From assembly GCF_019093865.1 (NCBI RefSeq), contig NZ_JABJXD010000005.1:124001-188000 (forward strand): a stretch of DNA of 64,000 nt, written 5' to 3'. Within the stretch, counting starts at the first letter, position 1, and each line of letters starts with the position of its first letter. This document shows positions 1-8,906 of this stretch, in pieces. The DNA is from Lentibacillus saliphilus. Its GTDB lineage: Bacteria; Bacillota; Bacilli; Bacillales; Amphibacillaceae. Below the pieces are notes generated by a model. The model saw only the letters and a list, made by a program, of their open reading frames with translations. It searched no databases and was not told the origin of the DNA. The translations under genes and the position numbers were made by a program.

Positions 1-1
1 T

Positions 2-754
2 ATGTATAACCTTGAAAAAGCATCAGAAAACAACATTATCATATCAAATGTGCCAAGCTATTCACCAAATTCGATTGCTGAGTATGCTGTTACTGCAGCG
101 CTCCAATTATTACGCAATACGCATTTAATTGATCAAAGAGTATCTGAGAAGGACTTCAGATGGGAAAAGGTCATAATGGGTAGAGAAGTGAAGAGCTTAG
201 AGGTTGCGATTATTGGTACTGGACGTATCGGCCAAATAGCGGCGCAAATTTTTAAAGGCTTTGGCTCCAAAGTTGTCGGCTATGACGTATACCCAAATGA
301 GGATGCTAAGCAATACCTTGAATATAAGGATAGTGTTGAAGACGCCATCGCAAATGCAGATATCGTTTCTTTGCATATGCCTGCGACAGAGGATAATTAT
401 CACCTATTTAATGAAGAGATGTTCAACAAATTCAAAGATAACGCAGTCCTAATCAATACAGCAAGAGGCTCGGTTGTTGATACAAAGGCCTTAATCAATG
501 CATTAGATAGTGGGAAAATCTCAGGTGCGGCATTAGATACGTATGAATATGAAAGCACCTATTTCCCTAAAGACTTCCGTGACAAAGACATTACGGATCC
601 AGTATTATCAGAATTATTGACACGTCAAGATGTGATCCTAACGCCGCACATTGCTTATTACACAGATATTGCTGTTAAAAACTTAGTTGAGGGCGGATTA
701 AATGCAGCCTTATCAGTTATAAAAACAGGAACTTGTAATACAAGAGTTAACTAA
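2..754 (+). CDS. ldhD: D-lactate dehydrogenase, 5'-truncated by the window edge
   Basis: C-terminal 250 residues of a D-isomer-specific 2-hydroxyacid dehydrogenase, a family of about 330 residues, so roughly 80 N-terminal residues lie outside the window and the Met at base 2 is internal. The cytosolic enzyme interconverts pyruvate and D-lactate with NADH. Visible are the Rossmann motif GTGRIG (fragment residues 71-76), the family signature NTARGSVVD, and the TPHIAYYTD segment carrying the catalytic His. The C-terminal stretch ending LNAALSVIKTGT is typical of firmicute fermentative D-LDH. The gene is followed by its own terminator. Its promoter is not in the window, so regulation cannot be read here. 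Confidence 0.9.
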   Translation: MYNLEKASENNIIISNVPSYSPNSIAEYAVTAALQLLRNTHLIDQRVSEKDFRWEKVIMGREVKSLEVAIIGTGRIGQIAAQIFKGFGSKVVGYDVYPNEDAKQYLEYKDSVEDAIANADIVSLHMPATEDNYHLFNEEMFNKFKDNAVLINTARGSVVDTKALINALDSGKISGAALDTYEYESTYFPKDFRDKDITDPVLSELLTRQDVILTPHIAYYTDIAVKNLVEGGLNAALSVIKTGTCNTRVN

Positions 755-785
755 TTTAAACAAATGACCATTGATTAAAGACGAA

Positions 786-820
786 GACTAGCAGCCCATT
801 TAAGGCTGGTAGTCTTTGTT
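786..820 (+). terminator. Rho-independent terminator of the D-LDH gene
   Basis: An 11-bp stem, GACTAGCAGCC at 786-796 pairing with GGCTGGTAGTC at 804-814 with one G-T pair, encloses a 7-nt loop and is followed by TTTGTT. It sits 32 bases after the stop codon. Confidence 0.85.
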
Positions 821-983
821 AATTGTGTCGTAAATCTGCACGCCACTTTTAAAACCACACATTGTTATACGCCATCAGATATAGAATGACGGATCATATT
901 TCTCCGAACGTAATACACCTATTTTGGGTTGTAATCGTCTTAATAATGTTTACCACTAAACGATTTCCAAGATAAACCAATTA

Positions 984-1001
984 TTGTGAAGTTTTTCACA
1001 A
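984..1001 (+). promoter_or_regulatory. Rex/FNR-type inverted repeat, upstream copy
   Basis: TTGTGAAGTTTTTCACAA matches the Rex pattern TTGTGAA-N4-TTCACAA and also the CRP/FNR pattern TGTGA-N6-TCACA. It is centred about 83 bases before the predicted start of transcription of the YeeE operon. Which regulator binds cannot be decided by sequence alone. Confidence 0.6.
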
Positions 1002-1025
1002 AGAAACAAAAATAAATTTGTGGTT

Positions 1026-1069
1026 TGTTCATTATGAACATTGAGATCGACCATCATAAAAGCTACGAT
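1026..1069 (+). promoter_or_regulatory. Predicted sigma-A promoter of the YeeE/CoADR operon with a flanking palindrome
   Basis: TTGAGA (1041-1046) and TACGAT (1064-1069) are separated by 17 bases. Immediately upstream is a 15-base palindrome, TGTTCATTATGAACA (1026-1040), with a single central base. Its centre lies near -43 relative to the expected start of transcription, a position usual for activators. The rest of the 755-1116 gap holds only the upstream terminator and the two TGTGA-type sites. Confidence 0.5.
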
Positions 1070-1074
1070 AATAA

Positions 1075-1090
1075 TGTGAAATATTTCACA
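1075..1090 (+). promoter_or_regulatory. Rex/FNR-type operator overlapping the transcription start
   Basis: TGTGAAATATTTCACA is a perfect palindrome starting five bases after the -10 box. A protein bound here would block initiation, which favours a repressor such as Rex. The same layout recurs at 15673. Confidence 0.6.
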
Positions 1091-1116
1091 TACTTAAATG
1101 TAGGAGGGATTATTTA

Positions 1117-2436
1117 ATGGCAACTCAACAACCAGCGATTAAGAATCCGAAGCTCCACTCGAATGCTCTTTGGACTCAGGCCTTTATCGGTTTAATTATT
1201 ATCGCATTCGTTGGCTACTTTGGAATGTTTCTTAGTCACTCGAGCCAAAAATTAACGTTGTATTTATTGACGGGTGTGGCATTAGGTTATATTTTGACAC
1301 GTGCAACATTCGGCTTTGCCGGTGGTGTTAAGAAGATTTATGTAACAGGATATGGTGGCTTATCAAGAGCACTTTTAATTATGTTTGCAATTACGATGGT
1401 CGGTATGATCGGAATTCATTGGTATGCTGCCGCAAATGGTGCGGTACCAGCATTTATGGCTGAAGCAGGGGATGCAATTATTCCTGGCTCGAAGTCGGTT
1501 AAACTTTTGAGCATTGCGACCGTTATTGGGGGCTTTATCTTTGGTATTGGTATGATGATGGCTGGTGCATGTGCATCCGGTACATTGACAGATATGGGTG
1601 AAGGCGCAACACGCGCGATGATCGTGCTGCCATTCTTTGTTCTCGGAACAGCACCTGGGGAATTAGTGAAGTATCAAATTCTTGAATCCCCTCTTGGCGC
1701 TTTCAGTACGACGATGTATTTACCAGATGTGTTTGGATACGTTGGCGCTTTGCTCATTTCGCTTCTCGTATTACTTTTACTTTATATTTTAGTGAATAAA
1801 TATGAGGCATTTCGAAAAAAAGAAGGCTTTTACGAGGAAGAATTATTTTCCGATGAAGAAAAAGCAATCGAGCCTAAAAAAGAATATAAATTTTTAAGCT
1901 ACGAAACGTATCATAAGTTTTTTGTAGAACGTTGGAGCTTTTTAACAGGCGGTATTTTATTAGCTGCGATGTTTATATTCATCGTTAATACAACAGGATC
2001 AAGCTGGGGTGTAACATCTGCATTTTCAAGATGGAGTGTCGCATTCTTGCAAAACTTTGGTTTCGACTTTAGCTCGCCAGCTTACACGAAAATCGTGGAG
2101 GATGTTAATAATGGCTTGCTGAATCACAATGGAACTGTGCGAAATATTGGTATTGTTTTTGGTTCAACCATTGCATTGCTTCTCGCTGGTAGATTCAAGT
2201 TTAACTTCAAGTATTCCACTAAGGACGTCTTAATTTATGCTGTTGGTGGCTTGATGATGGGATTTGGTGCAAGGGTCGCAAGTGGCTGTAACATCGGTGC
2301 TTTATTCTCAGCAATCTGTAATTTTTCATTAGCAGGCTGGGTCTTTATGGTTGCACTTGTACTTGGCGGTATCGTAGGTTTGAAGCTGTTTGAAGGAAAA
2401 CTCAACATTATTCCACCAAATAGACATAAATCATAA
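1117..2436 (+). CDS. YeeE/YedE-family sulfur-compound transporter
   Basis: A 439-residue polytopic membrane protein with two YeeE/YedE modules, each carrying the conserved cysteine motif: AGACASG (Cys152) and ASGCNIG (near residue 390). A charged cytoplasmic linker of about 45 residues (near 230-275, rich in Glu and Lys) joins the halves. Characterised relatives (TsuA/YeeE) take up thiosulfate through these cysteines, and other members are linked to selenium. Start: ATG after TAGGAGGG. The next gene, 31 bases downstream, encodes a CoA-disulfide reductase-rhodanese fusion, so uptake of a sulfane-sulfur compound is the likely role. The exact substrate is inference. Confidence 0.85.
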   Translation: MATQQPAIKNPKLHSNALWTQAFIGLIIIAFVGYFGMFLSHSSQKLTLYLLTGVALGYILTRATFGFAGGVKKIYVTGYGGLSRALLIMFAITMVGMIGIHWYAAANGAVPAFMAEAGDAIIPGSKSVKLLSIATVIGGFIFGIGMMMAGACASGTLTDMGEGATRAMIVLPFFVLGTAPGELVKYQILESPLGAFSTTMYLPDVFGYVGALLISLLVLLLLYILVNKYEAFRKKEGFYEEELFSDEEKAIEPKKEYKFLSYETYHKFFVERWSFLTGGILLAAMFIFIVNTTGSSWGVTSAFSRWSVAFLQNFGFDFSSPAYTKIVEDVNNGLLNHNGTVRNIGIVFGSTIALLLAGRFKFNFKYSTKDVLIYAVGGLMMGFGARVASGCNIGALFSAICNFSLAGWVFMVALVLGGIVGLKLFEGKLNIIPPNRHKS

Positions 2437-2467
2437 ATTTAAATACAACAATCAGGAGGATTATAAA

Positions 2468-4162
2468 ATGAGTAAAAGAATATTAGTCATTGGTGGCGTC
2501 GCAGGTGGCGCATCGACTGCTGCAAGAGTTAGAAGAATTGATGAATCCGCAGAGGTTATTATGTTTGAAAGAGGCCCTCATGTGTCATTTTCGAATTGTG
2601 CACTCCCTTTCCATCTCAGCGGTATTGTGCCAAATAGTGATGATTTAGTTCTAATGAATCCTGCTCAATTTAAAAATCAATACAATATCGAAGCACGTGT
2701 CAATAGTGAAGTCGTAGAAATTAAGCCGAGTGAAAAGGCGATTACGATTAAAAATGTGATGACAAACGAAGTATATGATGAGCATTATGATAAGTTAGTG
2801 CTATCTCCAGGTGCAAATCCGATCGTTCCTGAGCTTGAAGGTATTCACAACTCTAATGTCTTTACGGTAAGAAACGTTGTCGATATTAGCAAGATCGATC
2901 TTTATATTAAAGAACATAACGTAGAAGACATTGCTGTTATCGGTGGTGGGTTCATCGGTGTAGAAGTCGCTGAAAACCTCCGTTTAGCAGGCTTGAATGT
3001 AACGTTAGTTGAGTTTGCCGATCAAATTATGGCACCATTTGACTATGATATGGCACAAATTCTCCATAAAGAGCTTTTAGATAAAGGTATCCAGCTCATT
3101 TTAAGTGATGGCCTTTCAAAAGTTGGCGATGATGTGATTGAGCTTCAATCAGGTCGTCAAGTGAAGGCACAAGCTGTCGTTATGGCAATCGGTGTTGAAC
3201 CAGAAACGACATTGGCAAAAGACGCTGGTCTTGAAATTGGCGTAACAGGCGGTATTAAAGTTGACCATAACTACTTGACGAATGACAAAGATATATATGC
3301 TGTTGGCGATGCAGTTGAAGTGTATCACCAAATCACACATCAGCCTACACGTTTGGCTATGGCTGGACCTGCTCAACGTCAGGCTAGAGCAGCAGCTGAC
3401 CATATTTATGGTCGTCCACATCGTCATACAGGTGTAATCGGATCATCATGTATTCATATATTTGATTTGAATGCAGCTGCAACAGGATTAAATGAAAAAG
3501 AAGCACAAGCAGCTGGTATTCAATATGACTTTGTCTATATTATCCCTGGTGATAAAGTCGGCTTAATGCCTGAAAGCAATCCACTTCATTTCAAATTGCT
3601 TTATGAATATCCAACAGGCCGAATCTTAGGTGCGCAAGGTATTGGTAAAGGTAATGTTGACAAGCGTGTTGATATTATTGCAACTATGATTATGATGGGC
3701 GGTACGCTTGAAGATCTTAAAGAGCTTGAATTATGCTATTCACCAATGTTCGGTACAGCAAAAGATGCTGTTAACTTTGCAGCGCTCGTATCTTTGAATT
3801 TATTGGATGGTCATTTCAAGCAAGTACCTGTATCTAAAGTCCGTGAATTAGTTGAAAGCAACGCATTTATTATGGATGCGCGTGAAAAGCATGAATATGA
3901 AGCAGGTCACTTGGTCAATGCTGTAAACATTCCATTAAGCGAATTCAGACAACGTTTAGATGAAATTCCAACTGATCGCCCAGTGTATGTACACTGCCGT
4001 TCAGGACAACGCAGCTACAATGCAGTTATGGCGTTGCAGCATTTAGGCTATACGAATGTCTACAATGTATCTGGTTCATATTTAGGAATTTGCCTATATG
4101 AATACTTTAATGATCAAACGACAGATAGAGAAAAAATCGTTACAGCTTATAACTTTAACTAA
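2468..4162 (+). CDS. CoA-disulfide/persulfide reductase with C-terminal rhodanese domain
   Basis: A 564-residue flavoprotein of the CoADR-RHD type. FAD motif GGVAGGAS near the N-terminus; redox Cys44 in SFSNC, the single-cysteine active site of CoA-disulfide reductases and NADH oxidases; a second Rossmann motif GGGFIGVE; FAD-contact AVGDAVE. After about residue 455 comes a rhodanese domain with the active loop CRSGQRS (Cys about 510). Known fusions reduce CoA-disulfide, CoA-persulfide or polysulfide with NAD(P)H. The start at 2468 is set by AGGAGG eight bases upstream; an earlier in-frame ATG at 2390 lies inside the transporter gene and lacks such a site. Co-transcribed with the YeeE transporter and closed by a strong terminator. 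Confidence 0.88.
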   Translation: MSKRILVIGGVAGGASTAARVRRIDESAEVIMFERGPHVSFSNCALPFHLSGIVPNSDDLVLMNPAQFKNQYNIEARVNSEVVEIKPSEKAITIKNVMTNEVYDEHYDKLVLSPGANPIVPELEGIHNSNVFTVRNVVDISKIDLYIKEHNVEDIAVIGGGFIGVEVAENLRLAGLNVTLVEFADQIMAPFDYDMAQILHKELLDKGIQLILSDGLSKVGDDVIELQSGRQVKAQAVVMAIGVEPETTLAKDAGLEIGVTGGIKVDHNYLTNDKDIYAVGDAVEVYHQITHQPTRLAMAGPAQRQARAAADHIYGRPHRHTGVIGSSCIHIFDLNAAATGLNEKEAQAAGIQYDFVYIIPGDKVGLMPESNPLHFKLLYEYPTGRILGAQGIGKGNVDKRVDIIATMIMMGGTLEDLKELELCYSPMFGTAKDAVNFAALVSLNLLDGHFKQVPVSKVRELVESNAFIMDAREKHEYEAGHLVNAVNIPLSEFRQRLDEIPTDRPVYVHCRSGQRSYNAVMALQHLGYTNVYNVSGSYLGICLYEYFNDQTTDREKIVTAYNFN

Positions 4163-4176
4163 TAGAACGTCCAGTA

Positions 4177-4217
4177 AACCTCTTATGTGAACGTCATTTC
4201 ACATGAGAGGTTTTTTT
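4177..4217 (+). terminator. Terminator of the YeeE/CoADR operon
   Basis: A near-perfect hairpin with arms AAACCTCTTATGTGAA and TTTCACATGAGAGGTT and a short loop is followed by a T run. The stem contains TGTGAA/TTCACA but with the wrong spacing for the operators seen at 984 and 1075. Confidence 0.9.
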
Positions 4218-4425
4218 GATGAAGCAGATATTTCTGGAGAGAGCGTCTTGTTTGTTTGTCACTTCGTTAAAGTTTATGTCTTATCATGCTGTCATAAAAA
4301 CGTCTTATCATTTAAAACGATTACGAGGTTTCTCATATATAATATGAGGGTATAAAGAACTAGATTCGTGTGCGAGACATTCACGCGTCGATCACCGATG
4401 TTTAGCAATCAAGGGGGATACACAT

Positions 4426-5346
4426 ATGCATATATCACGGTTCAAAACAGGCGAGGCCGTTACGGATCAGCATGTTGTCAAAGCATTAGAGGAGAATTTA
4501 TCAATGGTACGGTTCGATCGGGATCGCCGGATTGCCTATGTAAATGATGTATTCTCAGAAACATTCGGCTATAAGCGTTCAGAGCTGATGAACATGCCTC
4601 ATAACGCGTTATGCTTTGATGATTTTTCGAAGAGTCATGAATACAACCGCTTTTGGCAAAGTCTATTTTCGGGGGAAAGCTTTCAAGATAAAGTAGAGCG
4701 GCGCAATAAAGCTGGCGAACGGGTCTGGCTCGAGGCGACCTACATGCCAATTTACAACGACGCCCATACAGAGATCATAGGTGTATTCAAGGTTGCGACG
4801 AATATTACGGAACGGTTTAACACGCTCTCAGAGGTCGCCACTCACTTAGAAGACATGTCCAGTACGTTGAATGACAATGCAGAGGAAGGAATTGAACGTT
4901 CAGAGTCCTTATTAGCTGCAATTGACCAAATAACAAACGTATCGAAGCAAAATACCGAGATGCTTCATGATTTACAAAAAGAGGCACGCTCCATTGGTGA
5001 GGTTGTAGAGACCGTTCGCAAAATTGCCTCCCAGACGAATCTGCTCGCATTAAATGCAGCCATTGAAGCGGCGCGTGCTGGCGAACATGGTCGTGGTTTC
5101 AGTGTCGTTGCCGATGAAGTACGTAAGTTATCGAATCATGTTGATCAGTCCATTATTGAAATTCGTGATACAGCTGAAAAGATTACGACGAACATTCATG
5201 CGATAAGTGAAGGTACACAAGCTGTTCAATCCCAGATGGGAGAAGGGCAAAAGCTCGTTCACTATACGGTAGATGATTTTAAGAATTTTAACCGCTCGTC
5301 GAAAGAGCTAGAAGCACAAGCGAAGCAATTTTCCAAACTGCTGTAA
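4426..5346 (+). CDS. Soluble PAS-domain methyl-accepting chemotaxis-type signal transducer
   Basis: A 306-residue protein without membrane segments. A PAS domain (about residues 25-130, ending in the typical DIT-like VATNITER) is followed by a compact cytoplasmic MCP signalling domain with the highly conserved hairpin tip [19 protein letters not shown]. The coiled-coil is much shorter than in membrane chemoreceptors. Such proteins feed CheA/CheW or other partners with a cytosolic cue, often redox, oxygen or light through a PAS cofactor; no cofactor ligand can be assigned here. Start: ATG at 4426 after AAGGGGGAT. Monocistronic, with a TATAAT (4338-4343) upstream and a terminator behind. Confidence 0.85.
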   Translation: MHISRFKTGEAVTDQHVVKALEENLSMVRFDRDRRIAYVNDVFSETFGYKRSELMNMPHNALCFDDFSKSHEYNRFWQSLFSGESFQDKVERRNKAGERVWLEATYMPIYNDAHTEIIGVFKVATNITERFNTLSEVATHLEDMSSTLNDNAEEGIERSESLLAAIDQITNVSKQNTEMLHDLQKEARSIGEVVETVRKIASQTNLLALNAAIEAARAGEHGRGFSVVADEVRKLSNHVDQSIIEIRDTAEKITTNIHAISEGTQAVQSQMGEGQKLVHYTVDDFKNFNRSSKELEAQAKQFSKLL

Positions 5347-5371
5347 CATATTTTTTTGTGGTCATTTCATG

Positions 5372-5416
5372 CAAGCTCCTTTTGTAACAAGGTCACCGTT
5401 GCAAAGGGGCTTTTTG
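5372..5416 (+). terminator. Terminator after the PAS-MCP gene
   Basis: AAGCTCCTTTTG pairs with CAAAGGGGCTT across a loop and is followed by TTTTTGCTTTTTT. Confidence 0.75.
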
Positions 5417-5572
5417 CTTTTTTCTCTAATCATTTCAAACATGGTTCAGTCGGACTAATTAGGGGAACGATGTGACTATAAGTGTAATAACACACCTGGC
5501 ACTTTGCTATCATTTTGAAGAGAAATTTTGTAAGATCGAGTTGGACTGTTAATGAAAGTGAGGACAACGAGA

Positions 5573-6859
5573 ATGATGTTTGACAAAATATATGAGCAAA
5601 AATTGCGTGCGAAAGAAGAGATTGGTACCTATATTCAACCGGGGAAGGCGATCATTACACCACTCTTAGCTGGAGAACCATATACGTTAATGAAGCAGCT
5701 TGAGTCGATGGATCACCTTGAGGGGAATCGTTTGTTTCAAATGTTTTCTACGCGTCATGTGCTAGACGTTTCTCCAAATAAGTTGGAGCTCATTAGTATG
5801 TTCTTAGGCCCGTATGAACGAGCTGCATTTAAAGAAGGGAAAATCGACCTTTTACCAAATCATTTTTCTGATATTCCGAAGCTGTTAAAAAGCATTACGA
5901 CAGAGCCTGTTGTGATGGCAGTTGTGTCACCGATGGATGAACGCGGTTATTTTTCCTTAGGGACGAATTGTGATCATAGTGCTGCCATGCTACCAGAGGC
6001 TGGCGCGGTGATTTTAGAAGTGAATCAACACATGCCTCGTACGTTCGGCGAAAATCAGATTCATATATCGGACGTCACAGCACTTATTGAGAACGACCAG
6101 CCGATTCCAGAGGCGTCAGGTGCGTCGGTGCAGTTGGATAAAGATAAGCGGATCGGTGAATATGTCGCTGAGCTTATTCATAATGGCGATGTGCTACAAG
6201 TCGGATTCGGCTCGATTCCGAATGCAATTATTGATAATTTGAAATCTCATCGCAACCTGACGATCCATACGGAAATGATTCCGGAGAAAGTAATCGAGCT
6301 GTTTGAGAGCGGGGCTGTGACGAATGAGCATAATCCGTTCAAAAAAGGAAAAATGACAGCAACCTTTGCCTATGGGTCACGTCAGCTGTACGACTTCATG
6401 CATGAAAATAAAGACATCTATATGCTGCCTGTTCATAAAACGAATTTTATCGGTGAGCTGCAGTCAGTCAACAATCTCGTAACTGTGAACGCGGGTGTAG
6501 AGGTTGATTTTCTCGGACAGGTTAATGCGGAAAAGGTAGGGAGTACGTATTGGTCATCGACAGGCGGGCAGGCTGATTTTCAGTTGGCAGCACGTATTTC
6601 TGAAGGAGGTCGTGGCGTCATATGTCTCCATTCCACGGCAAAACAGGATACGATTTCGAAAATCGTACCGACATTAAATCCCGGGACTCCGGTCACAACA
6701 CCGAAAAATGAAGTTGATTATATCGTCACGGAATACGGGATGGCAAAGCTGCGCGGCAAAACAATCCGCGAACGAACAAAAGCGCTTATCGCCATCGCCC
6801 ACCCTAAATTCCGCGACGAACTCACCTACACTGCTCGGAAAATGGGGTATTTGATTTAG
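5573..6859 (+). CDS. Acetyl-CoA hydrolase/transferase family CoA-transferase
   Basis: A 428-residue class I-type CoA-transferase of the acetyl-CoA hydrolase / 4-hydroxybutyrate CoA-transferase family, which moves CoA between acetyl-CoA and a short carboxylate. Typical segments are visible: GFGSIPNAI, the HTEM loop, and the C-terminal NEVDYIVTEYGMAKLRGKT followed by RER. The start at 5573 has GTGAGG nine bases upstream; the more upstream ATG at 5552 has no visible ribosome binding site. The acceptor is not evident: no dehydrogenase for 4-hydroxybutyrate or succinate semialdehyde lies nearby. Stands alone between a terminator and a palindromic repeat. Confidence 0.85.
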   Translation: MMFDKIYEQKLRAKEEIGTYIQPGKAIITPLLAGEPYTLMKQLESMDHLEGNRLFQMFSTRHVLDVSPNKLELISMFLGPYERAAFKEGKIDLLPNHFSDIPKLLKSITTEPVVMAVVSPMDERGYFSLGTNCDHSAAMLPEAGAVILEVNQHMPRTFGENQIHISDVTALIENDQPIPEASGASVQLDKDKRIGEYVAELIHNGDVLQVGFGSIPNAIIDNLKSHRNLTIHTEMIPEKVIELFESGAVTNEHNPFKKGKMTATFAYGSRQLYDFMHENKDIYMLPVHKTNFIGELQSVNNLVTVNAGVEVDFLGQVNAEKVGSTYWSSTGGQADFQLAARISEGGRGVICLHSTAKQDTISKIVPTLNPGTPVTTPKNEVDYIVTEYGMAKLRGKTIRERTKALIAIAHPKFRDELTYTARKMGYLI

Positions 6860-6875
6860 GGGTGCCTGGCACCCC
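6859..6875 (+). repeat. GGGGTGCCTGGCACCCC palindrome
   Basis: A 17-base inverted repeat begins at the last base of the CoA-transferase stop codon. Related core fragments occur at 5492 (CACCTGGCAC) and inside the terminator at 8801-8842 (GGGTGCAGCACCC). Small GGTGCC-GGCACC palindromes are widespread between genes in bacilli. It lacks a T tail, so its role in termination is unclear. Confidence 0.5.
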
Positions 6876-7057
6876 CCGAATAATGGTGAATAAGTATGCA
6901 GTGCTAGATATGCCTTTGTCCAATAAAAGCGTATCTGGCATTATTTTTAGCGTTGTTTATAGTCGTAAAATGGCGAAAAATGAAGGCTGAATTTTCTGAT
7001 GATACATTCGGTTGATGATATAATAAAGTATGAATTGAAATTAAGAGGAGTAGTAAA

Positions 7058-7855
7058 ATGATAAATATTTGGCTGAAAGAAGAAGAAGATCCTTACAAAT
7101 TGTCACCAATAACAATTGAACAAATTTAAAAATTAGAAAAATCTATGGGTAAAAGGCTACCAGAAAAATATAAACGTATGGTTATGATCCAAAATGGAGG
7201 TTACATACGATTAAATACTTTCCCAATCAATTTAAAAGGTTCAGTGGGAGAGGAGTTTATAGAAATTGATTATTTATTTGGGATTGGTTCAAATGAGGGG
7301 ATTTTAGACTCTGATTATTTGATAACAGAGTGGGGTTTGCCTGAAAATATCATATTACTTACTGGTGTGGGGCATTCTTGGATCGCTTTAGATTACAGGC
7401 AAAGTATGAATGCCCCTTCTGTTTTATACATAGATACTGATTTAGGAATTGAAAAGGAGATCGCCTTAAATTTCAGTGAGTTTATAGATAAACTTTGTGA
7501 AAATCAAAGTGATATAGATGATATAGATGATATAGATGGGAGGTCTTCAATAACAATAGAAGAGGCTGAAAGAATAATTCTCTCTAATCAAAGTGAAGAA
7601 AAAATAGACTACGCTTTAAATCAAGTACAGATGAATGATTTTGATCCAAATTGGATGTTGGATCAATTAATTTATTTATCCGATAAAGATAACGAGTCTA
7701 TTTTGGAATGTGTAATGGAAACGTTTATAAGTGTAAAGGAAGTCTATGGTGACGACTTAAAGGAACATAAAATTATATTATTAACTGATAAACTAAAGTT
7801 AAATCCTGCTACAGATACGGCGTTATTAGAAGCTGTTATAGATGTAATGAATTAA
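7058..7855 (+). pseudogene. SMI1/KNR4-family immunity protein, interrupted by an in-frame stop
   Basis: The reading frame opens at ATG 7058 with AAGAGGAG ten bases upstream and reads MINIWLKEEEDPYKLSPITI-EQI, then TAA at 7127-7129, then continues in the same frame KLEKSMGKRLPEKYK. That segment is the start of an SMI1/KNR4 domain. Restart at ATG 7145 would give 236 residues without a good ribosome binding site. SMI1/KNR4 proteins are common antidotes of polymorphic toxins, and a nuclease-toxin remnant follows directly. The C-terminal half (about residue 120 on) is an extra helical region. A GATATAGAT unit is repeated three times at about 7510-7537 (DIDDIDDID). Function could be partly retained if the stop is read through. 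Confidence 0.75.
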
Positions 7856-7938
7856 CTTCTATTATGTCTACAAAAGGATAAATGAGGGTGGAGTTTTAAT
7901 ACAGTAAATATGATTATTAGGGGGAGCATGAGTTTAAA

Positions 7939-8768
7939 ATGATTAAAATAATCACGATAGGATTTTAAAAGTTATGTTAGCGTTAGTTTTAATAGTCTAT
8001 TTATTCTTGCCCCAACTAAGCGTAGCTGCAGAATCATATCGTGATGATATTGATAATGAGGAAGCTGAACTGTAAAAAGAGTGGGATAATGATGAGTACT
8101 ATTTTGACGATGATGAGGAATATGAAAATTACCTGTTTGAGCATGAAAAGATAAATGTAGATTATAGTGAAACTTATTTTACTGATATCTATCTATATAA
8201 GAACTTTAACCAAAACATTTCATATGAAATAAATGATGATGCTGTATACCTAACTAATCCATTGGAAATTATAGAAAGTCCTAGTCAAGGTGATTATGGA
8301 ATTACAGCGTTTCCTTTTCTACTACCTTTATTAAATGCAGTGGTGATTCGTACAGGTGGTAGATTATTAGTTCGGCAGTATTTAACAAAAACAACTAGAA
8401 ACATTGCGATTCGTAATGCGCATTTGGCGGGAAAAAGACACCCTGTTACTAAGGTGAGATTTAATAATAAAGGTTTTCCTATATTTAGTTCAAAGCATCA
8501 TTATACAATGCCAAATACTTACTTGAAATCACCTAATACCGTTCATTATAGACTAGCTAATGGCAGTTTAAGAAAACGTTTTAATAACTCAAGTATGTTT
8601 AGGAGGCAATTTACTAAGCAGCAACAAAAAGATATTAGAAGTGGTAAAACCCCAAGGGGTTATACATGGCATCATCATCAAACCAGAGGAAAGATGCAAC
8701 TTGTTAAAGCATCGACACACCGAAAAACTGGACATACAGGTGGCAGAGCAATTTGGGGCATCAAATAA
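7939..8768 (+). pseudogene. Secreted HNH/WHH-type nuclease toxin, frameshifted and interrupted
   Basis: From ATG 7974 one frame reads a hydrophobic signal (MLALVLIVYLFLPQLSVAA), an acidic Asp/Glu/Tyr-rich segment with a TAA at 8073-8075, and an intact 8262-8768 part. The C-terminus has GYTWHHHQTRGKMQLV followed by HRKTGHTGG, the pattern of WHH/HNH-Endo VII nuclease toxin domains. A more natural start with lysines and AGGGGGAG upstream, ATG 7939 (MIKIITIGF), is in another frame and runs into a stop near 7966, so a small indel is likely as well. The preceding SMI1/KNR4 gene is its probable antidote. Both genes are A+T-rich compared with their neighbours, which suggests acquisition. Confidence 0.7.
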
Positions 8769-8800
8769 ATGTGATTTTTATGATCTCAAATAATATGAAA

Positions 8801-8842
8801 AAGAAGGATAAAGGGTGCAGCACCCCAAATCCTTCTTTTTTT
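8801..8842 (+). terminator. Terminator with nested GGGTGC/GCACCC core
   Basis: Arms AAGAAGGAT and ATCCTTCTT enclose the smaller palindrome GGGTGCAGCACCC, followed by seven T residues. It ends the toxin transcript and may also serve the opposing TetR gene. Confidence 0.85.
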
Positions 8843-8906
8843 GGTTTATTCATTAATGCTGGATACTCGTTATTATTAATCGACTCAACACAAGAGATAT
8901 CCACTT

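Noticed and set aside
4186-4206. TGTGAA...TTCACA as a further Rex/FNR site
   Set aside because: The halves are separated by a longer spacer and form the stem of a T-tailed terminator.
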